Part shown: piece by piece, positions 9,694 to 20,249 of the stretch | How the letters are laid out: each line of letters starts with the position of its first letter | Numbering within the stretch: position 1 is the stretch's first letter | NCBI GenBank assembly: GCA_018296165.2 | Contig: JACKQL020000005.1 | Location: forward strand, 434,001 to 498,000 | From: Termitomyces sp. T153 | Lineage: Eukaryota > Basidiomycota > Agaricomycetes > Agaricales > Lyophyllaceae | DNA: 64,000 bases | Direction of reading: 5' to 3' | Made by a program: the position numbers and the translations under genes | Notes under the pieces: generated by a model | Database searches by the model: none | What the model was told of the DNA's origin: nothing | What the model saw: only the letters and a program-made list of their open reading frames with translations

Positions 9694-9703
9694 GCGGGGG
9701 AGG
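9694..9703 (+). other. Polypurine tract before the 3' LTR
   Basis: GCGGGGGAGG immediately precedes TGATACG of the 3' LTR, the expected position for the plus-strand primer of reverse transcription. The stretch 9611-9693 matches no other part of the window and is probably native element sequence. Confidence 0.6.
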
Positions 9704-10555
9704 TGATACGCCGGCCTCAAAACTGAGGTCCGACAAAAAGTACTTAGAACGAACTAAAAAGAATGTTTTCATATCAGACGGCTGAAAACTGTAAGCCGAA
9801 CGTCGAAAACTGTAGACGCGAAAACATACGTTCAAAAACCAATAAGCACTACCACCCTCGTAGCATGAAAAAGATGACGAGCCCAACGCAGACACGTCAG
9901 ACTGACAAAGCGCCAAGTCTGTGGCAGTGCTCGGGCCGAGATGCTCGGATCATAATCCGAAATCAGCCATCAAGGCCGACGAACCTCTGCAATAAGCTGC
10001 GAAACAATCCCAACGATTAAAACGCCTACCGCGACACGTGTATTTTAAAAGTCTAAGCTACGCTATCGAGTCCCGAGAAACGACCATAAAACGGTTAAGG
10101 AAAACAAAGGAGTAGGGGAGGAAAAAGAGAAATAAAACTGTGGAAATCACGGGCAGACGGAATGACGCAGGAAGGATGACACGCAGGCCGATTATCGCAG
10201 CACAATACCACGCGGAACGCATTGGTCCGTGCACGACCAACGGGGTATAAAAAGGACAGGATGATAGAGAGAAAGGCAAGCAGACTACGTACCACGGCTC
10301 GGAATTCCCCAGGGAGCGGAATTCTTAGGCTTAAGAGTTATTAGTGGCTTCGGGACCAGTAAATATACTATTGAGCCCATTCCTTAGTGCGAGACCGTCT
10401 CAACCTTGGAATAAAATCATTAAAAATATTAAAATACTTTTCTATTGAAAGTCTACTTGAGTTGGCGTGTAACTAAAAGCCTCCAAACAAACTGTGAATA
10501 GAAAGTTTGATAAGTTGATCACATCATTGACGGCATCAAACTTACTTTCGCATCA
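9704..10555 (+). repeat. 3' LTR of the 10.3-kb gypsy element
   Basis: 852 bp, same length as the 5' LTR. The one difference I could find is C at 10531 where the 5' LTR has T at 1060. It is followed by the CCAT target duplication (10556-10559). Confidence 0.95.
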
Positions 10556-10770
10556 CCATGCATCGATTCTGGTTTGTGTATGTATCTGTATCAGCATCCA
10601 GCTTTCTAAGCAAGTACTCAAGGTGGGAACAAGCGAACCTCACGTCTCTGTGCTACCTGCCTCATGATCTCCTCATACTCATCAACCCACGCCCATCCCT
10701 CCTCCTTCCCCTCGCTTCGGTACAGTGGCCCGCACCTTCCCAATCTTCTCCCTCAGATCATGGAGACAGT
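10556..10770 (-). pseudogene. DUS1-like fragment (copy 0), upstream part
   Basis: This continues the 1-232 fragment across the retroelement. The minus strand shows LHDLREKIGKVRATV and an EEIMRQVAQRREVRLFPP-like block, the segment just upstream of the conserved WWIAQPYF region of DUS1-type proteins. The upstream catalytic part is missing: at about 10755-10770 the DUS1 similarity ends and the Ser/Pro-rich + strand gene begins. This is the junction of the tandem duplication and recurs in each unit. Confidence 0.55.
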
Positions 10771-11053
10771 GTGAAGAGCGCAAAGCTGAGCTTGCACGTG
10801 AACGTGAACAAGTTCGCGAACCTCGAAATCGAGTGCGACATGTCTTCCGTTTTGAGCGTGAGCCAGCGCTCCCAGCCCAAATGCCTCGGGTACCTTCCCA
10901 TGCCCGAGCACCCTCCCTTTGAGACCCCCCATGAAGTCGAGGAAAGTGGACGACGTGGAGCGTTGAGTTCAAAGCACGGCTCCTTCTGCGGTTAGTGTCT
11001 CGTGGAATTTGTTGTTTAATGTTTGAGGACACTGAATCTTGTATTCTGGTCAG

Positions 11054-12646
11054 CTTAATACACCGACGGAGCCTGCGACACCACTTGTGCCTCCGTTGTC
11101 CTGGCACAATCGTTCACCTCACGGTTCAAGTGTTGTACCAGATTCCATTTCAAGCGGGACCATCCCGATTGAGGTGCAGCCTCCCGTAAGTTCCTTCCAC
11201 ACTTTTCTTTGATCTTTTGGCTGCTCTTGCACAGCATGTTTGTCGGCCTATTTTTGCTCTTTTTTTTGCCAACACCTCATGAGAAGAGTAAATGTCTACT
11301 ATTTAAAGTCAGATATCATTCACTAAGGCTCTACACTTATTGCTAGTCTCGCCCAACAGGTATCATCTCTTCAACTCAAGAAGAGGTCATGCTCCTCAGC
11401 CCCAACGGTTGTCCTCTCCAACTCGGGTCACATCCTAGCACCCAGGTTCAACCAACACAGCTACTATCGCCTCGATCTCCATTCCAGTACCAACGCCACC
11501 TAGAATCAGAGCAACCAGGGTTCATGCCCGTCATACCTGACATGCTCGATGGAGACAAGGGTATCCAGCTTATGAACTTCGGGTCGCCTGGGTTTGTACC
11601 AATATCCATTGTCAAGACTAATACGATGGATGGTAGTTCACAATCAACGGCGGAGAGTGACAGGAGATATCAGGGACGGAGGGTGGCAGGGGAAGGGGTG
11701 GGCTCAAGGATTTATGGAGCATCTGCATCGTCATTGTCGTCGACGACCTCGGGTCCAGGGGTTCGGTCATTGTATGCTCCACCCCAGACGCAGACGCCAA
11801 AGACACGAATCTATGGTGAACCTTTGACTTCCGCCTCTCAGCGGCAGAGACAAACGCCGAGACAAGCACCACAACAGATATATTCATCAATATCTTTTTT
11901 CAGGTTCAGCAGGGTCTGCATCTGGATTGAACATCTATACACAGGCTCGCCCTTCCTATGCTCCGGCACTGCACCTCAAACAAATGTCCACCCAAACCTC
12001 AAGCACTGGTACCAGTCCCACACCCACCCCCTCCGCATCCGGAATCCCTACTGTCATTCCTTCCTCCCCTCGAGAACCTACATCGATCTACGCCTCCTCT
12101 CCACGCACAGTACTCTTCATCCCTCCTCCCACATCCCAATCCATGTCATCTATGCACATGCCAGGACCAGGCTCAGACCGCTCGGGCTCGGTGCTTGTAA
12201 TCCCTCCCCTGCCTCAGTGGCAAATCTACAGGCCGAACATAAATGGACCCGTTATGTCCAGCTCCAGCGCCAACGGGTATCCGTATCCTATATCACCTGG
12301 TTCGTGTTCCGGAGGTCTTCCTGGTGTCGGTGGGGCTACGCCCAGGTCATACACCACTTCTCTCCCGGGTCCAGGCATGGAAATGAACACGCGCACGCCA
12401 GGTGGTTCAGTGGCTCCGCTACCTACCATGGCGGGATGGGGAGCAGCGACAGCAACACCTAGGTCCAGGATGGGCTCATTACCCAGGGGTAACACGACGC
12501 CGGATGCGCAGCCAATGGCGTTGGGTGAGGAGGATGAGGATGAGGATGAGGAGGATGATCATGATCTGGTGACTAGGATGAATACGGAGGCAAATAGGAG
12601 TGGGAGGGGCGGGATGACGTTGCAGATTCCGCCCATGGATTATTGA
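11054..12646 (+). CDS. Ser/Pro/Thr-rich protein with acidic tail, unit 1 (best-preserved copy)
   Basis: Unknown function. Exons 11054-11185, 11347-11815 and 11904-12646 join in phase (donors GTAAGT and GTGAAC, acceptors GCTAG and TTTCAG) and give about 447 codons. Treating 11816-11903 as an intron explains why in-frame stops and a poly-T length change among the copies fall there. The product is predicted disordered: repeated Ser/Pro/Thr stretches (SSTGTSPTPTPSASG), Gly-rich segments, then a Glu/Asp run (EEDEDEDEEDDHD) and a conserved end MTLQIPPMDY. An upstream exon ending at a GTTAGT donor near 10991 encodes KVDDVER then a TGA in this copy (TGG in others) and has an ELAREREQVRE helical stretch before it. 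The 5' end is therefore damaged or cut by the duplication junction, and the start is unknown. Confidence 0.5.
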
Positions 12647-12679
12647 GGTGTAGGGCTTTTTGGTTTATTTCGTATTGTT

Positions 12680-14383
12680 TTACTTTGTGCTGTATGGATT
12701 CTGGACTCGGATGGATTCAAGCCTAATTATCTTATCAACCCAGTCAACAGATGTGAAGATCCCTGGGTTTGGCTTCCTCAATACCGTAAACATCTCCACC
12801 AGCAGGAATATACGTGCTAGGAGGTAGGCAAATGCACTTATTAAATAAACAACAAACCAGAGAACTGACAACCGAGATCGAGATGGGTTACCTGGCCATG
12901 CTATTATCCATGATGTAGCCTCTGCGAAAACAAGAACAAAGATTGGGAGACAGGAGGTAGCAGTTGATGAAACGCGCCATAACAACTGCTCAGTTTTGCT
13001 TGGAAATTCAAAATGCCACGCGAGGCAATGAATAACTCCGAATATGACTGCTGCAACACAACTTATGCAGTCAACAAAAAACGTGAATTTCGAATGGTGT
13101 ACGTCACCCAGAGGGTAGAAAGCATCGAAGCGAGACTCCGACACCTGGCTAGTCTGCAAACCGACATTTGACGCCAAAATCTTTTTGTTATGAATTACTC
13201 CTTCCACAGCAACGTCACCGGCAACATCTGCATCGGACACATCGTACGGCTGTGTGTCAGGTCCACGTGGAATGATTTGTTTTGGAATAGGTAAAGCAGG
13301 GGGCATGGTGACGGCGGGGTCATTGGATGTATTTTTGTTATCTTTCGCCGAGTTAGATGCCTGGTCTTGAAAAGACCCAGATGATTCCAGTGATTGACTT
13401 GCATTGAGATGAGTAACATCATCATCATGGTTTGAACTGATGTTATCATCACACTCCTTTGAACCTTGATTGTTCAAGAGAGTAGGTTCAGCATGTGAAT
13501 AAGATGTAGGAAGATCCCTGCCGACGATCAAATTCCCTTCGGTCACAATTTGCGCAGAAGACGATCGATCCTCGGACGTAAGTCGATCTTGAGAAGAGGG
13601 AGAACCCACGTCCCAGGTAGCTGATTCACGATAGGTTGGAATTATGATTGGGCAGTCGACATCGAAAGGCTTATTCCACCAAAAGATGTATGTCGCGAAG
13701 TTGAGAATGGCAAAAGCGAGTGTGGCTATCTCCAACTCAGTGATAGCGAGATGCTGCACCGCACGCACAAAGATCTGTAGTATAAACCAAGTGACCTGAA
13801 GCAAGAGGATAGATTTTGAGAACCAATCCCCTTTGCTTTTATCTTGTATTTCATCCTTTGTGATGGTTATATCATCATTTCTCAAGTAACTTTCGAGGTC
13901 GTCAGGATGTATGGTTGAGTACCGGTCACTACCAGGTTGAAGAATTTGAAATCCATTCATGATTGCAAAGAAACCATGGACTTCAGTCCATCCAAATTCT
14001 AAATAAGATCACAACGTCATTAGCCATAGTGAGACTTATGAATATATTCACATGCCTTCATATTTACGCGCTAATTTACGCGCTGACCGCAACTGCTGGT
14101 ATGAGGCCAGGACCATGAGTTCAGGTGCAAGTAATGCAAAAAAAAACAAGAAGAGATGTCCCCTAGGTTTAATGAAGGGCTTTCTTCCGGAAGTCCTCTG
14201 TTGGTAAATGTTTGGATGGACGGCCATCCAGGCACAAGCGAAGATGGTAGTAAGGCAGCTCCAGATAATATCGTAGACGCTTCGATTGTTGCATGGGGAG
14301 GCAAGTGAGGAGCTCAAATTAGAAGAGTTGGAAGATAACACCAGTCCTGCAGAGAGCTGGCGCAAACCGAGTGCAATGATCAT
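12680..14383 (-). CDS. Multi-pass membrane protein, tandem paralogue 1
   Basis: It belongs to a family common and often clustered in agaricomycetes, function unknown to me. Exons 14383-14056 and 13998-12680 join in phase to 548 codons. Exon 1 begins with a short hydrophobic leader (MIIALGLRQLSAGLVLSS), then IWSCLTTIFACAWMAVHPN and a membrane helix (FLFFFALLAPELMVLAS). Exon 2 has FGWTEVHGFFAIMNGFQ, a conserved SKGDWFSKS block, helices near QVTWFILQIF and ELEIATLAFAILNFATY, the motif WWNKPFDVDCPI, a long Ser-rich variable loop, and two or three C-terminal helices. The intron donor is GC (G|GCATGT), whereas the paralogues have GT. The last residues (after VDWV) come from a deletion that fused this gene to the neighbour's 3' flank. 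TATATAAT lies about 90 bp upstream. Confidence 0.75.
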
Positions 14384-14471
14384 CGTTGTGAGTACGACAA
14401 TGCAGGGCTAGTGATTCAATAAGGACAAGGAAAGATGGTGTGTGTAAAAGGTAAACAGATCTTCCAGAAAT

Positions 14472-14479
14472 ATTATATA
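14472..14479 (-). promoter_or_regulatory. TATA box of membrane-protein gene, unit 1
   Basis: The minus strand reads TATATAAT about 90 bases upstream of the ATG at 14383. The same box stands at the same distance in units 2-4. It argues for the ATG at 14383 rather than an in-frame ATG further upstream (open in unit 2 to 20249), because the box would otherwise lie inside the coding region. Confidence 0.5.
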
Positions 14480-14990
14480 CCGTCTACTATGTTTGTTTGC
14501 GTGCATCATGAGAAGAGGCTAAGAAAGCCTTCTGCAGAGAATTGGCACAGCGTTATCCGTAATGGACGTCAATCATCCATCAGATAAGAAGTCATTACAT
14601 GGGTGTCGGATAATCCAGCTCAAGCGCTTGAGGTCTAATAATCAGCGCCAGTCTCCAAAAAGTACACAAGTCCCATGGCACAAGCTCAGCCCTCCTCTGG
14701 CACTTCGAATATTTACGCCTCCGACACCTCATAGACAGGACAGAATACGGTACCTCAGAGGCAAAGGGTTATTCTACCTCGGATGATACTACAACTGGTC
14801 TGAGTCGGCACAGCAAGAAAGACGCCAGTAACAGCAATGGAAATGACAATGGTTCGACAACAACAGGATGGACAACAGCACAGCAAGAGAGTAAGAACAG
14901 ACAACAGCAATTGATGTGCAAGGGACGGCAGCGCAGCAAGAAGACAGAGCGCTACTTACAAGCGTGCTGACACCGGGTAATGCAACTTTT
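14480..14990. other. Intergenic, unit 1: no gene found
   Basis: Short open frames occur on both strands, but none is conserved as protein among units. A CAGCAA-rich, Ser/Cys-coding stretch around 14830-14960 recurs in all units. It may be the 3' untranslated part of the small ORF gene that follows on the minus strand. Confidence 0.4.
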
Positions 14991-15233
14991 TTATGGGGGG
15001 CTGAACCACGGCTGTGAGAATGAACTACCCAAGTGAGAGATGTGCTTGTGCAAGGCCTGCTCATTGATGGACTGCTCAGCGCTCAGCATTGGCCCCGGCT
15101 GTACAGGCACCTGTGCGCCAGTTGTGATTGCCCTGAGGTCGTGTCTGTGCCACGGTCTCCCAGCGTCATTTTTTTTCCCTGCTGCGATGTGGGTGTTGAA
15201 TGGTGTTCCCAGCAAACCATGTAAATCAGTCAT
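14991..15233 (-). CDS. Small conserved ORF (80 residues), unit 1
   Basis: The frame opens with ATG (MTDLHGLLG) and closes with TAA after WFSPP. It recurs in unit 2 with few changes (MTDLHGSLG...), in unit 4 with indels and a longer end, and in unit 3 with an early stop. It is preceded on the minus strand by a good TATA box (15355-15362) some 120 bases upstream and an AC-rich leader, which supports real transcription. The product is polar with a possible short amphipathic helix (LSAEQSINEQALHKHIS) and no signal peptide. I do not recognise it. It may be the first exon of a longer gene, although no donor site is obvious. Confidence 0.45.
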   Translation of the reverse strand: MTDLHGLLGTPFNTHIAAGKKNDAGRPWHRHDLRAITTGAQVPVQPGPMLSAEQSINEQALHKHISHLGSSFSQPWFSPP

Positions 15234-15354
15234 TGTAAGTCAATAAGTAAAGCTGATAAATGAAAGGCTTCAGAGAAAAGGAGATACGCACACATGAAGA
15301 TGTCGTAAGAGCAGTAGGTTTGATCACTCGCATCCACGTTCGGATGACGCTCTA

Positions 15355-15362
15355 TTTATATA
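15355..15362 (-). promoter_or_regulatory. TATA box upstream of the small ORF, unit 1
   Basis: The minus strand reads TATATAAATAG. Units 3 and 4 keep TATATAAA and TATAAATA at the matching place (near 26990 and 35266); unit 2 has TATAGAAA, a change likely to weaken it. Confidence 0.5.
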
Positions 15363-15659
15363 CCTATGTACACATCATATCAGGATCCTCCCCATGATCA
15401 TGATATGACTCACTCGCTCGATAACACCCCAGCGTTCCAATGTGACTCTACAGAATCTACACGCTCGAATCTGATTCAAAATCAATCACACCTCCTCACA
15501 CCACACGCACAGCCAGGCCCACGCCCCCCTCCCCTAGCGCCAACTCCACCCTCTTCACCTCATCTCCATCCGCACTCAAGCCCGCATCTCCGTCTATCTC
15601 TTCAGGCGGACGTCGTTTCGCAGGCACAGCACCAGCGGCTATGGATCGCACATTCCCAG

Positions 15660-16170
15660 TCAGCCGGTGTATCTGACAAACGACTCGGAGACAGAGACTG
15701 TTACCTGGTCTCTATCAATTTGTGGAGTCATGCAGGAGCGCCTTCTGGTCCTTTGCCTTCTGAGCCTCGACTACTGAGGGTACAATCAACAAACCCTGGA
15801 CACCCAACGCTCTAAAAACTTACTGCTCACCTTCCCCGCCTTCTTCCCACGCGGATCAGCTGGAACATCCGGAGGCAAAGGCCTAAAATACGGCTGCGCA
15901 ATTTACCATGGCAGAACGTCCAACCCCGTCTTCTCATCTTTAGATTCTCGATCAGTACTGTCCCATTCTGCATTGATATACGTGCATCGATCTGGTTTGC
16001 GTGCGTATTTGTATCAGCATCCGGTTTTCTGAGCAGATACTCAAGATGAGAACAAACAAACCTCAAATCTCCGTGCCAACGGTCTCCTCATGCTCTCAAC
16101 TGCCGCCCATCCTTCCTCCTTACCCTCCTCCAACCGCTTCAGTACAGTGGCCCGCACCTTTCCAATCATG
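15660..16170 (-). pseudogene. DUS1-like 3' fragment, junction of units 1 and 2
   Basis: The minus strand encodes the C-terminal part of a DUS1-like protein: a REGULAR order of RATVLKRLEEGKEEGW, an ARRFEV block, a LRKPDADTNTHANQIDA block, the KMRRRGWTFCHGK-frame equivalent of WWIAQPYF (shifted here by small deletions), and ADPRGKKAG, then a 51-nt-type intron and a charged tail. Frames are broken by indels, and the catalytic N-terminal domain is missing. Plus-strand frames across 15366-15815 look Pro/Ser-rich but are the complement of this tail. Confidence 0.55.
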
Positions 16171-16468
16171 GAGACAGTGTGAAGAGCGCAAAGCTGAGCT
16201 TGCACGTGAACATGAAAAAGTTCGTGAGCTCGAAATCGAGTGCAAGATGTCTTCCGTTTCGAGCGTGAGACAGCGCTCCCAGCCCAAATGCCTTGGGTAC
16301 CTCCCCATGCCCGAGCCCCCTCCCTTTGAGACCCCCCGTGCAGACGGGGAAAGTGGATGACGTGGAGCATTGGGTTCAAAGCATGGCTGCCTCTGAGGTT
16401 AGTGTTTTCATGGAATTTGTTGTTTGATGTTCAAGGACACTGAATCTTGTATTCTGGTCAGCTTCACA

Positions 16469-17927
16469 CACTGCCTGTGCCTCCGTTGTCCTGGCCCGAT
16501 TGTTCACCGCACGGTTCAAGTGTTGTACCAGATTCCATTTCAAGCGGGACCATCCCTATTGAGGTGCAGCTTCCTGTAAGTCCCTTCCACATTTTTCTTT
16601 GACCTCTTTCACGCATTGTTCAATCTCCTAGACTCGCCCAACAAGTATCATCTCACAACTTGTGAAGACGTCATGCTCCTCAGCTCCAACAGTCGTCCTC
16701 TCCAACTCGGGTCCAATCCTAGCACTCAGGGACAACCAACACAGTTACTATTGCCTCGATCTCCATTTCAGTATCAACGCCGCCTAGAATCAGAGTGACC
16801 AGGCTTTGTGCCCATCATACCTGACATGCTCGATGGAGACGAGGGTATCCAGCTTATGAACTTCGGGACGCCTGGATTCGTGCCAATCTCCATTGTCAAG
16901 ACTAATACGTCGGAGGGTAGTTTGCAATCGACGGCGGAAAGTGACAGGAGATATCAGGGACGGAGGTCGGCGGCGGGAGGGGTGGGCTCGAGGATTTATG
17001 AAGCCCCTGCGTCGTCGTTATCAACAATCTCGGGCCCAGAGGTTAGGTCATTGTATGCTCCACCCCAGATGCAGACGCCGAAGACACAAATATATGGTGA
17101 CCCTTCGACTTCCGCCTCTCAGCGGCAGAGACAAACGCCGAGATAAGCACCACAACAGATATATTCATCAATATCTTTTTCAGGTTCAGCAGGGTCTGGA
17201 TCTGGATCGAACATCTATTCACCCTTCCTATGCACCCCCCACCTCTGGCACTGCACCTCTACAAATGTCCACCCACAGCTCAAGCACTGGTACCGGTCCC
17301 ACCCCCACCCCCTCCGCATCCGGAATCCCTACTGTCATTCCTTCCTCCCCTCGAGGACCTACATCAATCTATGCTTCCTCCTCTCCACGCACAGTACTCT
17401 TCGTCCCTCCTCTCACATCCCAATCCATGTCATCTGTACACATGCCAGCACCAAGTTCAGACCGCTCAGGCTCGGTGTCTGTAATCTCTCGCCTGCCTCA
17501 GCGGCAATTCTACAGGCCGAACGTAAACGCAGGTGGACCCGTTATATCCAGCTCCAGCGCCAATGGGTACCCGTATCCTATATAGCCCGGCTCGCATTCC
17601 GGAGGTCTTCCTGGTGTTGTGCCCAGGTCATACACCACTTCTCTCCCGGGTTCAGGCATGGAGATGAACACGCGCACGCCAGGTGGTTCAGTGGCTCCGC
17701 TACCTACCATGGCAGGGTGGGGAACAGCGACAGCAACGCCTAGGTCAAGGATGGGCTCATTACTCAAGGGTAACGCGACGCCGCATGCGCAGGCGATGGC
17801 GTTGGGTGAGGAGGATGAGGATGAGGATGAGGAGGATGATCATGATCTGGTGACTAGGATGAATACGGAGGCAAATAGGAGTGGGAAGGGTGGGATGACG
17901 TTGCAGATTCCGTCCATGAATCATTGA
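16469..17927 (+). pseudogene. Ser/Pro/Thr-rich gene, unit 2 (broken)
   Basis: This is the paralogue of 11054-12646. The upstream exon (KVDDVEHWVQSMAASE, donor GTTAGT near 16399) is open here, but the next exon has lost its first codons. The central exon stops at TGA after YQRRLESE (GAGTGACC where unit 1 has GAGCAACC), an 8-base deletion after NIY shifts the frame of the last exon, and a TAG interrupts YPYPI. The acidic tail and the final MTLQIP segment are kept. Overall nucleotide similarity to unit 3 is very high, so the two share a recent ancestor. Confidence 0.65.
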
Positions 17928-18485
17928 GGTATAGGGGCTTTGTGGTTTATTTCGTATTGTTTTATTTTGTGCTGTATGGATTCTGGACTCGGATGTATTC
18001 AAGCCCAATTAAACTTGGTCGGGATACTAATGATACCTTGTATGGATAGATGTACTATGCATATTTTGTATATTGTAGGATGAATAACAACCGTAGTCCT
18101 CAGCGTTTCTTGGTATCTTTTGGTCCATAATAATCCTCCTGAGGCAACCTTCCACTGCCAGCCCATGCAGTCAAAATGATATTATCCTGTCACTTGATCA
18201 CACATGGCTCATATCAAGGCAGAGTGTTGAGGACACCCTGGGCACACCTATGGATCCCCAGACTCATTGTCATCATCACACTTCAGTGTTCAACTATCCA
18301 TTGAGGTGTAGAGTATCTGCCTCTTATTTCAGGTACATAAATAATACATATTCACTATCCACTGAGGCTATCTACCTCTTATTTCAGTCCTAAATTCTCC
18401 ATCGCCGTCCAAAACCTCCCAAGACCGTGGTCCTGCCTCAACATCATCCCTAGAAAGTCAGTGAAAAACTATCAACCAGTCCATG
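17928..18485. other. Intergenic between convergent genes, unit 2
   Basis: About 560 bases of 3' flank are shared with units 3 and 4 (CAATTAAACTTGGTCGGGAT, ATGTACTATGCATATTTTG, ATGGATCCCCAGACTC landmarks). Unit 1 lacks nearly all of it. No coding signal was seen. Confidence 0.6.
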
Positions 18486-20123
18486 TCAAATATGAGGTAT
18501 GTTATTAACCCAGTCAACAGATGTGAAGATCCCTGGGTTTGGCTTCCTCAATACCACAAACATATCCACCAAAAGGAATAGACGTGCTAGGATATAGACA
18601 CATCTACTGCTGAAATCAACAACTACGCACACACCGTTAACAAGTGATGTAAGTGGTCGAGGTGGGTTACTGAGCTGTACTCGTAACCATAATCCACTCT
18701 CTCCGAAAACAAGTATAAAGATTGGGACACAGGAGGTGGCGATTGACGAAACGCGCCATAACAACTGCTCCGTTTTGTTTGGAAATTCGAAATGCCATGC
18801 AAGGCAATGAGTAACTCCGAATACAACTGCAGCACCACAGCTTAAGACGTGAACACGAAGTTTTTCGTGGTAACTCTGCAAATTGAATTCGTCCCAAAGA
18901 GGATTGAAACTTTCGAGCAATGGTCTTTCACAAAATACTCCTTGCCCATGCATGTCACCGCGGAGATCTGTATAGGACACGTCATGCGGATGTGTGTCAG
19001 GTCCATGTAGAATGACTTGGTTTGGAATAGATAAAGGAGGGGACATGGTGATGGCAGGGCCATTGGATGTATATCCGTTATCTTTCGCCGAATCAGATGC
19101 CTGGTCTTCAAAAGACTCAGATGATTCCAGTGATTGACTTGCATTCAGATGAGTAACATCATCATGACCGTTTGATTCGATGTTATCATCACACTCCTTT
19201 GAACTTTGACTGTTCGAGGGAGTAGATTCAAACTGTAAATGAGATGGAGGAAGGTCCCTGCCAACGATCAAATTCCCTTCGGGGGTTTGTTTGGAAGACG
19301 ATCGAACCTCAGGCGTAAGTCGATCTTGAAAAGAGGGAGAACTCGTGTCCTTGGTACCTGATTCATCATAGGCTGGAAGTATGATCGGGCAGTCGACGTC
19401 AAAAGGCTTATTCCACCAGAAGAAGTATGTCATGAAGTTGAGAATGGCAAAAGCACATGTGGCGATCTCCAGCTCAGTGATGGCGAGATGCCGAACCACA
19501 CGCACCAAGATCTGTAGTATAAACCAAGTGACCTGAAGGATGATTATAGATTTCGAGAACCAATCCCCTTTGCTTCTATCTTGTATTTCATCCTTTGTGA
19601 TGGTAATGTCACCGTTTCTCAAGTAGATTTCGAGGTCGTCAAGATGTATGGTTGAGTACCGCTCACTACCAGGTTTACGAGTTTGAAAGCCATTCATGAT
19701 TGCAAAGAAGCCATGGACCATAGTCCACCCAAATTCTGAACAGAATCACAACGTTATTAGCGATAGCGAGACTTATGAACTAATCCATATACCTTGATAT
19801 TTACGCGCTAATTTACGCGCTAACAGCCACTGCCGAAATGAGGACAGAACCATCAGTTCAGGAGCACCTAACGCAAAGAAGAACAACAAGAGACGCGAAT
19901 GACGTTTCCCAATCCCAGTTTCAAGGGAGAGAGAAGAACCTTGGTGAATGTTTGGATGGACAGCCATCCAGGTACAAGCGAAGATGACAGTAAGGCAGCT
20001 CCAGACAATGTCGTAGATGGTTCGATTGTTGGACGAGAAGGCAAGTTGGGAGTCCAAATTAGAAGAGTCGAAAGGTAACGCCAGTCCTGCAGAGAGCTGG
20101 CGCAAACCGAGTGCGATGATCAT
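18486..20123 (-). CDS. Multi-pass membrane protein, tandem paralogue 2
   Basis: Exons 20123-19793 and 19735-18486 (donor GTATAT, acceptor TTCAG, 57-nt intron) join to 526 codons without stops. Hydrophobic leader, HPNIHQ, LLLFFFALGAPELMVL helix, FGWTMVHGFFAIMNG, SKGDWFSKS, WWNKPFDVDCPI and C-terminal helices follow in the same order as paralogue 1. The region between the Ser-rich loop and the C-terminal helices is unlike paralogues 1 and 4 (GQGVFCERPLLESFNPLWDE). The product ends VDWVNNIPHI, probably the ancestral end because units 3 and 4 share it. An in-frame ATG at 20249 would add 42 residues but would place the TATATAATG box inside the coding region. Confidence 0.75.
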
Positions 20124-20249
20124 CGTTGTGAGTGTGGCAATGTAAGAATAGTGATTCAAGAAGGACAAGGAAAAATGGTGTGTGTGAAGGGCAAACAGAT
20201 CCTCCAGAAACATTATATACCGTCTACTATGTTTTTTTGCGTGCATCAT

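Larger units (their letters stand above)
233..10555 (+). mobile_element. Complete Ty3/gypsy LTR retrotransposon, recent insertion
   Basis: The 10.3-kb element has two 852-bp LTRs in direct orientation (TGATACGC...CGCATCA), a primer-binding site two bases after the 5' LTR, gag, protease, reverse transcriptase-RNase H and integrase reading frames in gypsy order, and a purine-rich tract before the 3' LTR. The flanks read ...GATCCAT and CCATGCAT..., which gives a 4-bp CCAT target duplication. Paralogous empty sites near 15.97, 27.63 and 35.93 kb confirm the insertion point. The LTRs have equal length and I found one difference (T/C at 1050 against C at 10531), so the insertion is young. About 2.4 kb between integrase and 3' LTR is not gypsy coding sequence and holds antisense cargo. 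Confidence 0.93.

Noticed and set aside
12525..12560. GAGGAT repeats as a microsatellite
   Set aside because: They encode the acidic tail of the Ser/Pro gene in the proper frame in each unit and vary by whole codons.
15033..15246. 63-68-codon plus-strand frames, also near 20868 and 26669
   Set aside because: They are the complement of the small minus-strand ORF, which has the ATG and the TATA box.
15366..15815. Pro/Ser-rich plus-strand frames before each unit start (also 21200-21610, 35150-35581)
   Set aside because: They are complementary to the DUS1 tail, are broken differently in each unit, and one is inflated by the CCCACG repeat. An ATG-led MPPSSSANFS frame near 27161 was considered as a first exon but ends at a stop without a donor.
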